Below are positions 12,216-22,426 of a stretch of 64,000 bases of DNA, piece by piece; position 1 is the first letter of the stretch, and each line of letters opens with the position of its first letter. The DNA lies in NCBI GenBank assembly GCA_905221605.1, contig CAJNDS010000098.1, positions 124,001 to 188,000 of the forward strand. Reading direction: 5' to 3'. Origin of the DNA: Symbiodinium natans. Its lineage: Eukaryota > Sar > Dinophyceae > Suessiales > Symbiodiniaceae. The notes beneath the pieces are model-generated. The model saw nothing but the letters and a program-made list of their open reading frames with translations. It searched no databases and was not told where the DNA came from. The position numbers and the translations under genes are program-made.

Positions 12216-12357
12216 TTTAGGGTTTGGGGTTTAGGGTTTCGGGTTTAGGGTTTAGGGTTTAGGATTTAAGGTTTAAGGTTCAGGGTTTAGGGGGTAGGGA
12301 CTTTGCAGAGGGCGGATGGTAGCCAGAGGCTTTGGTGTTTTTAGGTCTCTTGAGGCT

Positions 12358-12452
12358 TAGGGGCATTAGGGGCTTTCGGGGCTTTCGGGGCTTTCGGGGC
12401 TTCCGGGCTTTCGGGGCTTTCGGGGCTTTCGGGGCTTTCGGGGCTTTCGTTC
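12358..12452 (+). repeat. GGGGCTTTC variant array
   Basis: About nine units of 'ggggctttc'. This is probably another expanded variant derived from the degenerate telomere-like DNA around it. Confidence 0.85.
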
Positions 12453-12597
12453 CTCGGAGGTTTCATGGGTCAACAAATGGGGTCTGGGGTCGCATTGGTT
12501 AGGGTTTGGCGGGTGGGGATAAGCAGGTGAGGGGGAGATTGATTGCTGTCCAGGCCGGCTGCATGCAGTGAATTAGCATTTCCAGCACGCTTCCACG

Positions 12598-12675
12598 CTA
12601 AACCCCTAAACCCCTAAACCCCTAAACCCCTTAACCCCTAAACCCCTAAACCCCTAAACCCTAAGCCCTAAACCC
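12598..12675 (-). repeat. CCCCTAAA variant array
   Basis: Eight-base units (aaacccct) instead of the seven-base CCCTAAA, repeated about eight times with one 'cccttaac' change. Confidence 0.85.
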
Positions 12676-12929
12676 CATTCCAAGGTGGAAGCGGTTAGAC
12701 CCTAAAAAGTCACAGAAACCGCCCTACATATGCCCCAGACCCTAAACCCTAAACCCTAAACACCTCTCAAGGTGGACTTGAAATTACTTCTCTTCTAGAC
12801 CCCCGAAAACTATACTCCCCTGAGAACCTTAGTTCAAAAACCTGATAGGATCCACGAACCCGAATGCAGAAAGCAGTCACCTATAACGTAAATATAACGC
12901 AATATAAACGAAACGTCGGTGGCGGGCGG

Positions 12930-13437
12930 ACGGACCACCATCACGGACCACCACCACGGCCCACCACCACGGACCACCACCACGGACGTCCACCACCACG
13001 GACCACCACTACGGGACCACCGCCACGGAGCACCACCACGGGACCACCACCACGGGACCACACCATGGGACCACCACTACGGGACCGCCACCACGGGACC
13101 ACCACCCGGACCACCACCACGGACCACCACCACGGGACAACCGCCACAGGACCACCACTACGGGTCATGGACCACGGGACCACACCATGGGACCACCACC
13201 ACGGGACCACCACCACGGGACCACCACGCGGACAACCACCTGCAACCACCACCACGGACCACCACCACGTGACCACCACCACGGCCGACCACCACGGACC
13301 ACCACTACGGGACCACCACCACGGACACCACTACGAGACCACCACCACGGACCACCACCACGGGACCACCACTACGGGACCACCACGGGACCACCACCAT
13401 GGGACCACCACCAGGACCACCACCAGGAATGCCACGT
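12930..13437 (+). repeat. GGACCACCACCAC(N) minisatellite
   Basis: About 500 bp of 12-18-bp units built from 'ggaccaccaccacg' and 'gggaccaccactac'. All three plus frames are open and would give His/Pro/Arg/Thr/Asp repeats; the minus strand gives Trp/Val/Gly repeats. Openness in several frames follows from composition, so I treat it as a minisatellite and not a gene. Confidence 0.85.
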
Positions 13438-13705
13438 AGAACGCCACGGCGGCGTGTGTCCTGTGGAGTTTCCCCTTAGCTTGACAGATGCGGAACGCCA
13501 CGTGGAACGCCACGTGGAACGCCACGGCGGTGCGCGTCCTGTGGAGTTCCCCCTTAGCTTGATGGATTCGGAACGCCACGAAACGCCACCTCGGCGCGCG
13601 TCCTGTGGAGTCCCCCCTTGACAGCACGCCTTACGCCACTCGCGAACGCTTGCGGACGCTTTGCGGACGCTTGCGAACGCTTGCGGACGCTTTGCGGAGC
13701 AACGA
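13437..13705 (+). repeat. About 70-bp repeat with 'ggaacgccacg', then GCTTGCGGAC units
   Basis: Three copies of a unit containing 'ggaacgccacg' and 'gcgtcctgtggagtt' (about 13,437-13,615) are followed by a short 11-12-bp repeat of 'acgcttgcggacgctttgcg' (13,640-13,700). The block directly abuts the GGACCACCACCAC minisatellite. Confidence 0.7.
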
Positions 13706-13775
13706 CGTTTGGTAACCACCCAACCCAACTTTTACAACGGGAACCCTTCTGGGGAGCATTCGGGAAAAGATGTTC

Positions 13776-14000
13776 TGTCGATATTGTCTTGGAGTTTATC
13801 TATATAACCGTCATCCCTAAGGGAGCTATAGGAAGACCCCCTTAATTGTCTTGGGGCTTATGTAACCGTCATCCCCTAAGGGAGCCATAGAAAAAAAAAA
13901 CCTTAGACTAACCTTCAAATCGATATTGTCTTGGGGCTTATCTAACCGTCATCCCTCTGAGGGAGTTATAGAAAAAGCCCCCTTAAAGTAACCTTGAAAT
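13776..14000 (+). repeat. Three diverged copies of a roughly 70-bp repeat
   Basis: Three copies carry 'attgtcttgg', 'taaccgtcatccctaaggga' and a following A-rich stretch, with the core near 13,806, 13,863 and 13,939. No coding function seen. Confidence 0.7.
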
Positions 14001-14189
14001 CTCGGAAGCCCAGGATGCTCCCAAAACAAACCTGAAGACACATGATGGGGGCATCGAAATTAGGGTTTCGGGTTTGGGGTTTGGGGTTTAGGGTTTGGGG
14101 GTTGGGGGTTTAGGGTTTAGGGTTTAGGGTTTAGGGTTTAGGGTTTAGGGTTTAGGGTTTAGGGTTTAGGGTTTAGGGTTTAGGGTTTA

Positions 14190-14263
14190 CCTCATTGGGG
14201 TCCGGATTCTAAGGGGATCCTTCTATTTGGGGGTCTATATTCAAGGCCCCTATGTTCGTAAAC
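14190..14263 (+). repeat. Dispersed repeat, inverted copy at 20,015-20,090
   Basis: This segment, ending 'cctatgttcgtaaacc', is the reverse complement with modest divergence of the segment at about 20,015-20,090, which starts 'ggtttacgaacatagg'. Shared blocks include gtctatatt and ggggatcc/ggggaatcc. It is probably a small non-autonomous element; its ends are unclear. Confidence 0.6.
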
Positions 14264-14298
14264 CGAAGCTGCTGGAAAAAGAACATCGAAGCCTACAC

Positions 14299-14473
14299 CT
14301 TGGGATGGTTCCCGTATGCTAACAGTCCTTAATCGGGATTATCAGTTTAGGGTTTAGGGTTTAGGGTTTAGGGTTTAGGGTTTAGGGTTTAGGGTTTAGG
14401 GTTTAGGGTTTAGGGTTTAGGGTGCTAGAATCCCAAGTAAGGACTGTCAGCATAAGGGGAAAAACATCCAATC
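14299..14473. mobile_element. MITE family copy 2, interior occupied by a TTTAGGG array
   Basis: The left arm (ttgggatggttcccgtatgc then taacagtccttaat) and right arm (aaggactgtcagcataaggg then aaaaacatcc) are inverted repeats of each other and match the family. Instead of the usual short interior they enclose about 78 bp of TTTAGGG units (14,346-14,423). Confidence 0.8.
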
Positions 14474-14639
14474 CCTAAACCCGACAATCCCCGAAACCTT
14501 CTCACAGACGCCTTGGAAACACAACAACTTCAGGGGGGGGCGGCGGGTGTTACGCTGAAATCTGGTCTGCATCCGGGTTGGAGTTTGGGGTTTAGGGTCC
14601 TGGGGTTTTGGGGTTTAGGGTTCTGGGTTCAAGGAAACT

Positions 14640-16472
14640 CTAGAATCGAAACTGAGGTGAGGAGCGAGGACCACAGACCCGCCACGGCCAGTGCTAGGAA
14701 GGCCAGTGTGAGGGCCTGGTTCAGGGGTTTAAGTTGGGATGTTCCCCCTTATACTAACAGTCCTTCATAGGGACTTTCATAGGGGGCACGACAATCCCTA
14801 TTAAGGACTGCTAGTATAAGGGGACATCTCAAGGTTTAGGGTTCCGGGGATTTGGGGTTCAGGTTAAAAGGTTTGGGGTCTTAGGGTTTGGGGTTTAGGG
14901 GTTTGGGGTTTTGGGGTGTAGGCTGTAGGTTTTGGGGGGGAGCCTTGAAGATCAAGGATCTCCTCTCCAGAGCCATCATGTCTTTCCAGCGCAGGCCCTG
15001 CAGAAAGACGAAGAGCGCTCCGTGCAGGTAGCAGCAGAGGAAGAAAGCGTTTGCAAGCTGCTGGTGTATGGCGTGGCCACTTTCGATCCTGGGCTGGTGT
15101 GGCAGAAGCTCCAATTCCCAAAGAGGTTTCAGGGTCTAGGGTTTAGGGTTTGGGGTTTGGGGTTTGGGGCTTGGGGTTTGGGGTTTAGGGTTTAGGCTTT
15201 AGGGCTCAACCACGAAGCACACGCGAGTGGGTACTAAAGTGTTCGACATTGCTATGGAACTGTTGTAAACAAGATGGGGCTTTCCTTGTGCTGACCTGAA
15301 CTGTAACCCTAAACCCTAAACCCTACACCCTAAACCCTAAACCCTAAACCCTAAATTAACTGTAACCTTGACCGAGGATCTGATTCTGCGTCTCGAGCAA
15401 TGTTCCCCGATTCGTGATCGTGGCCAGGCCCGTCAGGCACAGGGTGCCCAGCACCAGGAGGGCCTCCGCCGCAATAACCTTGCTTCTCCACATAACCAAA
15501 GGAACAAAAAGGTTGAACTTCAAAATTCCTACTAAATAAGGAAACTTTAAAATTTCCTACTAAATAAGGAACCCAAAAAGTTTAACGTTCAATCAAAGGC
15601 GAAGTAAGTAACGGGCACGGCCATGAGGTAGCTGAGCTTCCGCTGCCAGAGGACTTCGTGCAGCAGCCCCGCCACAGGGCAAAGGAAAATGGTCCAGGTG
15701 AAAATGACGCCCAACGTCCAGATGTAGCTCTCCTGAATTGTGCTTTCATCCCTTTGAGAAGTATCTATGAATAGATGCTCGTAAAAGGGTTTAGGGTTTA
15801 GGGTTTAGGGTTTAGGGTTTAGGGTTTAGGGTTTAGGGTTTTCCAAAAGCACGACCCGGTCTCAGGCGGCGTTTCGGTCGTCAGGCTGATCTCGGTGGCA
15901 TAGGCCCGCTCCACCCTCCCGTCCTGCTCCCGGTCGCACTTCCCGCCAAGCACGGCCGAGACCTGGGCCAAATAGCCCTAAACCCTAAACCTAAACCCTA
16001 AACCCTTCACCCTTCACCCTAAACCCTAAACCCGAAGCCCTAAACCCTGCCTTGCGGTTTAGCCCTAAGCCCGAACTTCGGATCCAAAAAAATTTAGGGC
16101 TTAGCCACACCCCCCTGGAAGGTAGCTTCCCTCCCACAAAATCCTAGGCGCGCCGCCAAGCTCCAGGACCGAGGGTTTAGGGTTTAGGGTTTAGGGTTTA
16201 GGGTTTAGGGTTTAGGCTTTAGGGTTTAGGAAAATGAAGAGATGGAAGAAGATGTGCATGATACAGGGCTTCTGCTTAGGAGCTTAGGCGAAGTTGCCAC
16301 ATCCACGAGTATTCCGGAAGCCTTGTATGTGAGCTCCTTCATCTCAAACCTGAAACCCTTGAGCCCTAAGCCCAGTGACGTGACAGATCAGGATGAGGAT
16401 GGCCAAGATCAGAACGGCCACCGCTGGCCACCAGGGCGCGAACCGGGACAGGAGGATTCGCCGCGGCAGCAT
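14640..16472 (-). CDS. FRAG1/DRAM/Sfk1-like multi-pass membrane protein, multi-exon
   Basis: An exon chain can be read on the minus strand. Exon 1 is 16,472-about 16,379, starting MLPRRILLSRFAPWWPAVAV and containing a membrane helix. Exon 2 is about 15,966-15,850, beginning after cccag with VSAVLGGKC and ending TTETPPE. Exon 3 is about 15,736-15,605 (ESYIWTLGVIFTWTIFLCPV). Exon 4 is about 15,472-15,370 (VIAAEALLVLGTLCLTGLAT). Exon 5 is about 15,095-14,945 (ESGHAIHQQLANAFFLCCYL). Exon 6 is about 14,722-14,640, another hydrophobic helix (LTLAFLALAVAGLWSSLLTS). The PPES signature, the helix order and the HxxHQ helix resemble the FRAG1/DRAM/Sfk1 family of membrane proteins with five or six helices. 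Exon 2 to 3 can be joined at a shared GAG. Stop codon and exact donors are not resolved. Introns are largely telomere repeats. Confidence 0.45.
14734..14832. mobile_element. MITE family copy 3 (best-formed copy)
   Basis: 99 bp with two near-perfect inverted arms of about 40 bp. The left arm begins ttgggatgttccccctta and runs to aacagtccttcataggga. The right arm is tccctattaaggactgctag followed by tataaggggacatctcaa. No coding capacity. Read against the exon chain, it lies in an intron of the FRAG1/DRAM-like gene. Confidence 0.85.
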
Positions 16473-17119
16473 CGCCGGAAGGATTTAGGGTTTCGGGTTT
16501 ATGTAGAGTTGAGGGTTTAGGGTTTAGGGCATAGGGTAAAAGGTTTAGGGTTTCGGGTTTAGGGTCTAGGGTTTAGGGTTGAGGGTTTAGGGTTTAGGGC
16601 TTAGGGCTTAGGGCTTAGGGTTTAGGGTTTAGGGTGTAGGGTGTAGGGTTTAGGGTTTAGGGTTTAGGGTTTAGGGCTTAGGGCTTAGGGTTTAAGGTTT
16701 AGGGTTTAGGGTTTAGGGTTTACTCTCGTGAAGCTGTGGCATCCTTCAGACCTCCATTGTACTTGTATCGTCCACTTTGAGCCACGTTTGTCGTACGGGT
16801 GGCTACAGCTCGGTCTCGATGCTTGGGGCAGGGCTTAGGGTGTAGGGTTTTGGGTTTGGGGTGTAGGGTTTAGGGTGTAGGGTTCAGGGTTTGAGGCTTA
16901 GGGTTTAGGGTTTAGGGTTTGGGGTTTAGGGTGTAGGGATATCGTACTTGAGTATGCGGCACCTCAAGAGAACCAAAGATGCCACGGGGGTAGGGTTTAG
17001 GGTTTCGGATTTAGGGTTTAGGGGTTCAGGGTTTAGGGGTTCAGGGTTTAGGGTTTAGGGTTTAGGGTTCAGGGTATAGGGTTCGGGTTTCGGGTTTCGG
17101 GTTTGGGGTTCAGGGTTTG

Positions 17120-17280
17120 GGGTTTCGAACACCGATGGCACGAGTGGCCAAGCCATCCTATCCGTCCACACACACATTCATTCCCCTCTGGTTCTTCGTA
17201 GGGAATGAAGGGAACTAGGGCCCTTTTTCCCGAAAGCATCGCGAAGGGTTCTTCCGTGCGGAGCCCTCTGACCCAACCAC
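17120..17280 (-). CDS. Candidate exon island next to a minisatellite
   Basis: A minus frame reads GKRALVPFIPYEEPEGNECV and continues CGRIGWLGHSCHRC between the minisatellite on its right and telomere-like repeats on its left. Cys-rich ending; no family recognised. Confidence 0.25.
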
Positions 17281-17281
17281 A

Positions 17282-17636
17282 ATAGAGTGAAGTGCATAGA
17301 GTGAAGTGCATAGAGCGAAGTGCATAGAGCGAAGGGCATAGAGTGAAGCGCATAGAGTGAAGTGCATGGAGTGAAGCGCATAGAGTGAAGCGCATAGAGT
17401 GAAGTGCATAGAGTGAAGTGCATAGAGTGAAGTGCATAGAGTGAAGTGCATAGAGTCAAGTGCATAGAGTCAAGTGCATAGAGTCAAGTGCATAGAGTCA
17501 AGTGCATAGAGTCAAGTGCATAGAGCGAAGTACATAGAGTGAAGTGCATAGGGTGAATTGCATAGAGTGAAGTGCATAGAGTGAAGTGCATAGAGTGAAG
17601 TGCATAGAGTGAATTGCATAGAGTGAAGTAGAAGTT
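17282..17636 (-). repeat. 14-bp minisatellite (CATAGAGTGAAGTG)n
   Basis: About 25 units of 14 bp with variants gagcgaag, gagtcaag and gaattg clustered in blocks. Because 14 x 3 = 42, the minus strand would encode a 14-residue repeat (LYALHSMHFTLCTS) in all frames. I regard this as a by-product of the period and not a gene. Confidence 0.9.
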
Positions 17637-17767
17637 AATAGAAATTACGAGATTTACGCAGAATTTCGTAGACCTTCGTACCCAGTCCTAGATTTCTAAA
17701 TTAGAACTAGATTAAAATTTCTCTTTCTCAGGCGGCGGGCTGGGTTGACATCGCCAATCGGGATTGC

Positions 17768-18262
17768 AACCCTCTGCGGGTTTCGGCGTGGTCGCGGTGC
17801 TAAAACCATCGTTTTTTTACGTTTCTTGATTTGCGCGGACAACCCTCTGCGGGTTTCGGCGTGGTCGCGGTGCTAAAACCGTCGTTTTTTTACGTTTCTT
17901 TGTGTCCGCGGACAACCCTCTGCGGGTTTCACCGTGGTCGCGGTGCTACAACCGTCGTTTTTTTACGTTTCTTTGTGTCCGCGGACAACCCTCTGCGGGT
18001 GATCGCCGGGTCGCGGTGCTAAAACCGTCGTTTTTGGTACTTTTTTTCGTGGCCGCAGACAACCCTCTGCGGGTTTCGGCGTTGGCGCGGTGCCAAAACC
18101 GTGGTGTTTTTGCGTTTTTTGACATACAAACGTAACCCCTCTGCGGGTTTCGGCGTTGGCGCGGTGCCAAAACCCTCGTGTTTTTGCGTTTCTTGACATG
18201 CAAACGTAACCCCTCTGCGGGTTTTCGCGTGGTCGCGGTGCTAAAACCGTAGTGTTTTTGCG
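17768..18262 (+). repeat. 73-bp tandem repeat, seven copies
   Basis: Copies begin with 'ccctctgcgggtttcggcg' near 17,770, 17,843, 17,916, 17,989, 18,063, 18,137 and 18,211, giving a period of 73-74 bp. Each ends with a T-run followed by 'acgtttctt'. Copies are 80-95 per cent alike by eye. Confidence 0.9.
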
Positions 18263-18284
18263 TTTTTTGCGTTTGTTTTTCGAC

Positions 18285-18745
18285 TTGTGTAGTACAGACG
18301 TAGTATGCTGGGGACTTCCGTGGCTGGAAAATCGAGTTTTGTAGTACAAATGTAGTACGCAGGGGACGCCCGGAGTTTCCGTGGCTGGAAAGTCGACTTT
18401 TGTAGTACAAACGTAGTACGCCGCGGACACGCGGAGCTTCCGTAGCTGGAAAGTCGACTTTTGTAGTACAGACGTATAGTACGCCGGGGACGCCCGGAGC
18501 GTCCGTGGCTGGAAAGTCGACTTTTGTAGCACAAACGTAGTACGCCGCGCACACGCGGAGCTTCCGTAGCTGGAAAGTCGACTGTTGTAGTACAGACGTA
18601 TAGTACGCCGGGGACGCCCGGAGCTTCCGTGGCTGGAAAGTCGACTTTTTGTAGTACTCACGTAGTACGCCGCGCACACGCGGAGCTTCCGTGGCTGGAA
18701 AGTCGACTTTTTGTAGTACAGACGTATAGTACGCCGCGGACGCCC
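18285..18745 (+). repeat. About 62-bp tandem repeat with alternating A/B units
   Basis: 'tggaaagtcgac' recurs near 18,324 (as tggaaaatcgag), 18,386, 18,447, 18,510, 18,571, 18,635 and 18,698. Two unit types alternate: 'gacgcccggagc..ccgtggctgg' and 'gacacgcggagcttccgtagctgg'. The higher-order period is therefore about 124 bp. Confidence 0.9.
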
Positions 18746-19582
18746 TGGGCATCTGAAAACACCGCAAATAGCATGGTAACGGACATCTGGCCGCTTGAAA
18801 ACACCGCAATAGCATGGTAACGGACATCTGGGCGCTTGAAAACACCGCAAATAGCATGGTAACGGACATCTGGGCGCTTGAAAACACCGCAAATAGCATG
18901 GTAACGGACATCTGGGCGCATGAAAACGCCGCAAATAGCATGGTAATGGTAACTGCAAATAGCATGGTAACGGACATCTGGGCGCTTGAAAACACCGCAA
19001 ATAGCATGGTAACGGACATCTGGGCGCTTGAAAACACTGCAAATAGCATGGTAACGGACATCTGGGCGCTTGCAAACACCGCAAATAGCATGGAAGCGGA
19101 ATTCCGGACGTACTTGAAAACCTCGCAAATAGCATTCCCGCCGCGGACACCCGGAGCTTGCGTGTCGAAACCACCACAAATAAACCATCGCAAATATCGC
19201 GGGACTCGAATTCCTCGAAACCCTTGCAAATGTCGTGGGACTCGAATTCCGGGGCTTCGAAAACCTCGCAAATATTGGGACTCGAATTCCTCGAAAACCT
19301 CGCAAATATCATGGGACTCGACTTCCGGGGCCTCGAAAACCTCGTAAATATCGTGGTTCCAAAACCATCGCAAATACCCTGGTCCCCGAATTCGCTGTTT
19401 CCAAAAGCATCGCAAATACCATGGTCCCCGAAATCGCTGTTTCCAAAACCATCGCAAAAACCATGGTCCCCGAATTCGCTGGTAAACCATGGTCCCCGAA
19501 TTCGCTGGTTCCAAAAGCATCGCAAGTATACCATGGTCCCCGAATTCGCTGGTTCCAAAACCATCGCAAATCAGACAAGTGC
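18745..19582 (+). repeat. 42-46-bp minisatellite in three diverging sub-blocks
   Basis: Sub-block 1 (18,745-19,110) has the unit 'catggtaacggacatctggg' plus 'cgcttgaaaacaccgcaaata'. Sub-block 2 (about 19,180-19,360) uses 'gggactcgaattcc' and 'cctcgcaaatat'. Sub-block 3 (about 19,365-19,575) uses 'ccatggtccccgaattcgct' and 'ccatcgcaaata'. All share the core CGCAAATAnCATGG, so they look like successive variants of one ancestral unit. Confidence 0.85.
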
Positions 19583-19740
19583 AGTGTACAAGTGACTATG
19601 CAACCATGTAAGTGCATACATTTGTCCAAGTGCATACACTTCGGCTGCAAAGAGGCAACTGCATGGAGTCAACGCACGGCAAATCGATGCTTTCGGGCCC
19701 TCTTCTAGTTGCACCCTGTAAGGGGAATATATAGGGTACC

Positions 19741-19840
19741 TTGGAATGTTCCCCCTTTTGCCGACAGTCCTTAACAGGGATGATAATGGGGCCAACAGGG
19801 GATACTTTAATCCCTACTAAGGACTGTTAGTACAAGGTAC
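19741..19840. mobile_element. MITE family copy 4
   Basis: The left arm (ttggaatgttccccctttt then gccgacagtccttaac) and right arm (ctactaaggactgttagtac then aaggtac) match the family. The extreme right end is shortened. The flanks read ggtacc on the left and ggtac on the right, possibly a short target duplication or part of the arm. Confidence 0.75.
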
Positions 19841-20014
19841 TAAGAACCAGCCAGATTCAGGGCTTAGGGCTTCGAGGTTTAGGGTGTAGGGCTTAGGGTT
19901 TGAGTTTAGGGTTTAGGGTTTAGGGCTTAGGGTTTGGGGTTTGGGGTTTAGGGTTTAGGGTTTAGGGGAAATTCGTCTTTGTGCAAGCCCCTGGGCTGCC
20001 ACGCTCATGGGGAG

Positions 20015-20090
20015 GGTTTACGAACATAGGGGGGCCTCGAATATAGACCGCACAGAGTAGGATTCCCCTCAAATAAGGGCCCCAATAAGG
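20015..20090 (-). repeat. Dispersed repeat, inverted copy of 14,190-14,263
   Basis: Starts 'ggtttacgaacatagg' and aligns along about 75 bp, as reverse complement, with the segment at 14,190-14,263. Partner of that entry. Confidence 0.6.
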
Positions 20091-20119
20091 TACCCCCCCT
20101 AGTTTCGGAAACCCCCCAT

Positions 20120-20228
20120 GAGGGTTTCAGACATCTTGCATGCTGTTTCCCTGCATCCCAACGTGCCATCATGATGCACAACATGGCAGCCACGGCGGCT
20201 TTGACAAGTGTTGTGCTTTGAAAGGGCA
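20120..20228 (-). CDS. Candidate exon island, unknown protein
   Basis: A minus frame reads TTLVKAAVAAMLCIMMARWD and continues AGKQHARCLKP, with a hydrophobic helix. No neighbouring exon could be joined in phase. Confidence 0.25.
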
Positions 20229-20345
20229 ACCCCGACCGAAGAGTCGGGAAGATTGGCCCGAACTATATGTCTGGTGACTAGAACACCACCAAGGACTTCG
20301 GTGTCAATGAGTTGAGGGCTTTCGGCAGTGCATTCCGATTCAGGG

Positions 20346-20466
20346 TTGGGGGGGGGGGGGGGGATTAGGGTAGGGTTTAGGGTTTAGGCTTTAGGCTTTA
20401 GGCTTTAGGCTTTAGGCTTTAGGCTTTAGGCTTTGGGCTTTGGGCTTTGGGCTTTAGGCGGGGTTT
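20346..20466 (+). repeat. Poly-G run and TTTAGGC variant array
   Basis: A run of 17 G (about 20,347-20,363) is followed by about eight 'ctttagg' units and then three 'ctttggg' units. The locally homogenised unit is TTTAGGC and not TTTAGGG. Confidence 0.85.
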
Positions 20467-20519
20467 AGGGTTTCGGGGGTTTAGGGTGTAGGGGTTTTGG
20501 GGATCTAGATTTCTCGGCT

Positions 20520-20750
20520 TAGGGGTGCATCCCAACAAGAGAGCAGGCAAACTCGGCAGCTGACTGTTGTGCCGGATCGCGGGCGAGGCGCGCTACAGAG
20601 AATCACTAGCTGAGCCGTTAGAGCTCTCGACCTGCCAAACATTTCCCCAAAAAAAACTGTGCCACAAATTTGTGGGCGTGCGCCCTCCTCTTCCAGAACC
20701 AAGTCCATCATCCCTATGGAAGTAAATATATGGGGGCCCTTTCCCCGAAA
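20520..20750 (-). CDS. Candidate exon island, unknown protein
   Basis: The minus frame is open and includes GPHIFTSIGMMDLVLEEEGA and later CRVCLLSCWD. Two or more exons may be merged here. No family recognised. Confidence 0.2.
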
Positions 20751-21019
20751 CCCCCAGCCTACACCCGAAACCCTAGACAGTAGGTTCTGGCAGGTGGGGC
20801 GTAGGCTACTTGGCAGAAGGCTCAGGCTGCAGGGGGCCTGCAACCTGGAACCTGCCAACCGGCCGATGGAACCCTTTAGGGCTTAGGGCTTTTTAGGGAG
20901 TTAGGGCTTACAGGCGCTTCGGGTTTGGGGTTCAGGGCTTCGCGCTTGCAGGTTTTTAGGGTTCAGGGTTTAGGGATTGCAGAAAATTTGGGGGGCTATA
21001 GGGTTGAGGGTGTACAGAA

Positions 21020-21190
21020 TTTGCCAAAATTAAAGGCGTCAGGGCCCGAAGCACTGGATGGACGGGCGAACTTGCCCGCGGCTGTCGCGGAGTATCGGGT
21101 AGCCGTGGTACATGCCAATCTTCTGAATCCACCAAGGAACCTCTTTCTTGAGCTTGGGCCGTGGGTCTTGGGGTTCAGCTTCGACATTGA
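21020..21190 (-). CDS. Candidate 3' exon of the multi-pass membrane gene
   Basis: A minus frame reads KLKKEVPWWIQKIGMYHGYP and continues ILRDSRGQVRPSSASG. Its strand and composition suit a cytosolic C-terminal segment of the membrane-protein gene whose exons lie at 26,435-30,164. The link is inference only. Confidence 0.3.
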
Positions 21191-22180
21191 CAGATCTAGT
21201 ATTCAGGTTTAACCATGCGCGGTCTCGAATTATGTGGCTTCAGGGTTTATGGCTTAGGGTTTAAGGCTTAAGGATTTGAGGTTCAGGGTTTTGGGTTAGC
21301 GTTTCAGGCTTCAGGGTTGAGGGTGTGTCGGGTGGTCGGGTTTGGTACTTTTGGTTTTAGGGTTGGGGCTGCGAGGGCTCTGCACGGGCTTGTAACTTAC
21401 AGGATTCAGGGTGTAGGGTTTAGGGTCTAGGGTTTAGGGTTCAGGGTTTAGGGTTTGGGGTCCCCGAACATTCTGACATGGCCCAACCCCAAAACCCTAA
21501 ACCACCTTAGGAAGCAGTGTACAGTGTACATATGAAGCAGTGGAGGCATGATGGAAACACGCACACAAGTAGATGCGGCAGCCAAAAGATTCGACCGTCA
21601 CAGGGCCACCCTTAACACCAAGCCTTGCGGTTGGGGGGAAAAATATTCTTAACCCCAAAACCCAGACTCTGAAGAACCCTACACTCTAAACCCTAAATCC
21701 TCAACCTTAAACCCTCCCTTAACCCCGAACCCTCAACCCATGAACTCCAAACCCTAAACCCATGAGCTCCAAACCCTAAACCCTAACCCTAAACCCTAAA
21801 CCCTAAACCCTAATCACCTACACCCTAAACCCTAAACCCTAAACCCTAAACCCTAAACCCTAAACCCTAAACATCCCTAAACGAGCCTCGAGGTTGAACG
21901 GCAGGTCACCCGGCTGGCACTTGGCACGCGTGCCGTTCGGGAAGCGGACGTCGCATTCGGAGATCACTGCCTCCTCCACCTCTCAGCTCGCCGGGCGTTT
22001 TTGGGGTGTTTGGGGTTTAGGGTTTAGGGGTTTAGGGTTTAGGGTTTAGGGTTTAGGGTTTAGGGTTTAGGGTTTAGGGTTTAGGGTTTAGGGGGGAGGG
22101 GTGCTCGGATGATTTTTTGGCAGGGGTGGGTCTTAGGGTTTCGGGTTTAGAGTCTAGGGCTTAGGGTTGATTTTGATCGC

Positions 22181-22426
22181 TTGATGCTTCCTGATGGTAT
22201 GTTTACTGACAGAACGCAAGAGGCTCACGAAAGTCCAGAATTTGACAAATCATTGACGACTAGCAGTAATAAAATAACAGTAGCAAGAACGGCAACCATA
22301 GAGGTAGCAACGAAACCACATCAAAACATGCAAAGAGCAGTTGACGTTGACGTCTCACCCCCTTTGACTATCCGAGATTGGATGGAGGCTGGGCAACGCG
22401 AACTAGAAGTGCAACAACGCTGGTGA
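22181..22426 (+). CDS. Small plus-strand ORF, unknown
   Basis: 81 codons, less GC-rich than the surroundings, hydrophilic (Thr/Ser/Glu-rich), beginning with an ATG-initiated LPDGMFTDRTQEAHESPEF and ending in TGA. No domain recognised. It could be a relic or chance frame between telomere arrays. Confidence 0.2.
   Translation: MMLPDGMFTDRTQEAHESPEFDKSLTTSSNKITVARTATIEVATKPHQNMQRAVDVDVSPPLTIRDWMEAGQRELEVQQRW

Noticed and set aside
12864-13621. His/Pro-rich 'proteins' on the plus strand and Trp/Val-rich ones on the minus strand
   Set aside because: Every frame is open because of the GGACCACCACCAC minisatellite; no start, domain or codon signal.
17946-19564. Two overlapping minus-strand frames of 524 and 533 codons
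   Set aside because: Both run through minisatellites, and two frames open at once reflects repeat composition. Kept only as a finding about the repeat block.
17282-19582. CRISPR-like arrays
   Set aside because: Repeats follow one another directly without unique spacers of constant length, and the genome is eukaryotic.
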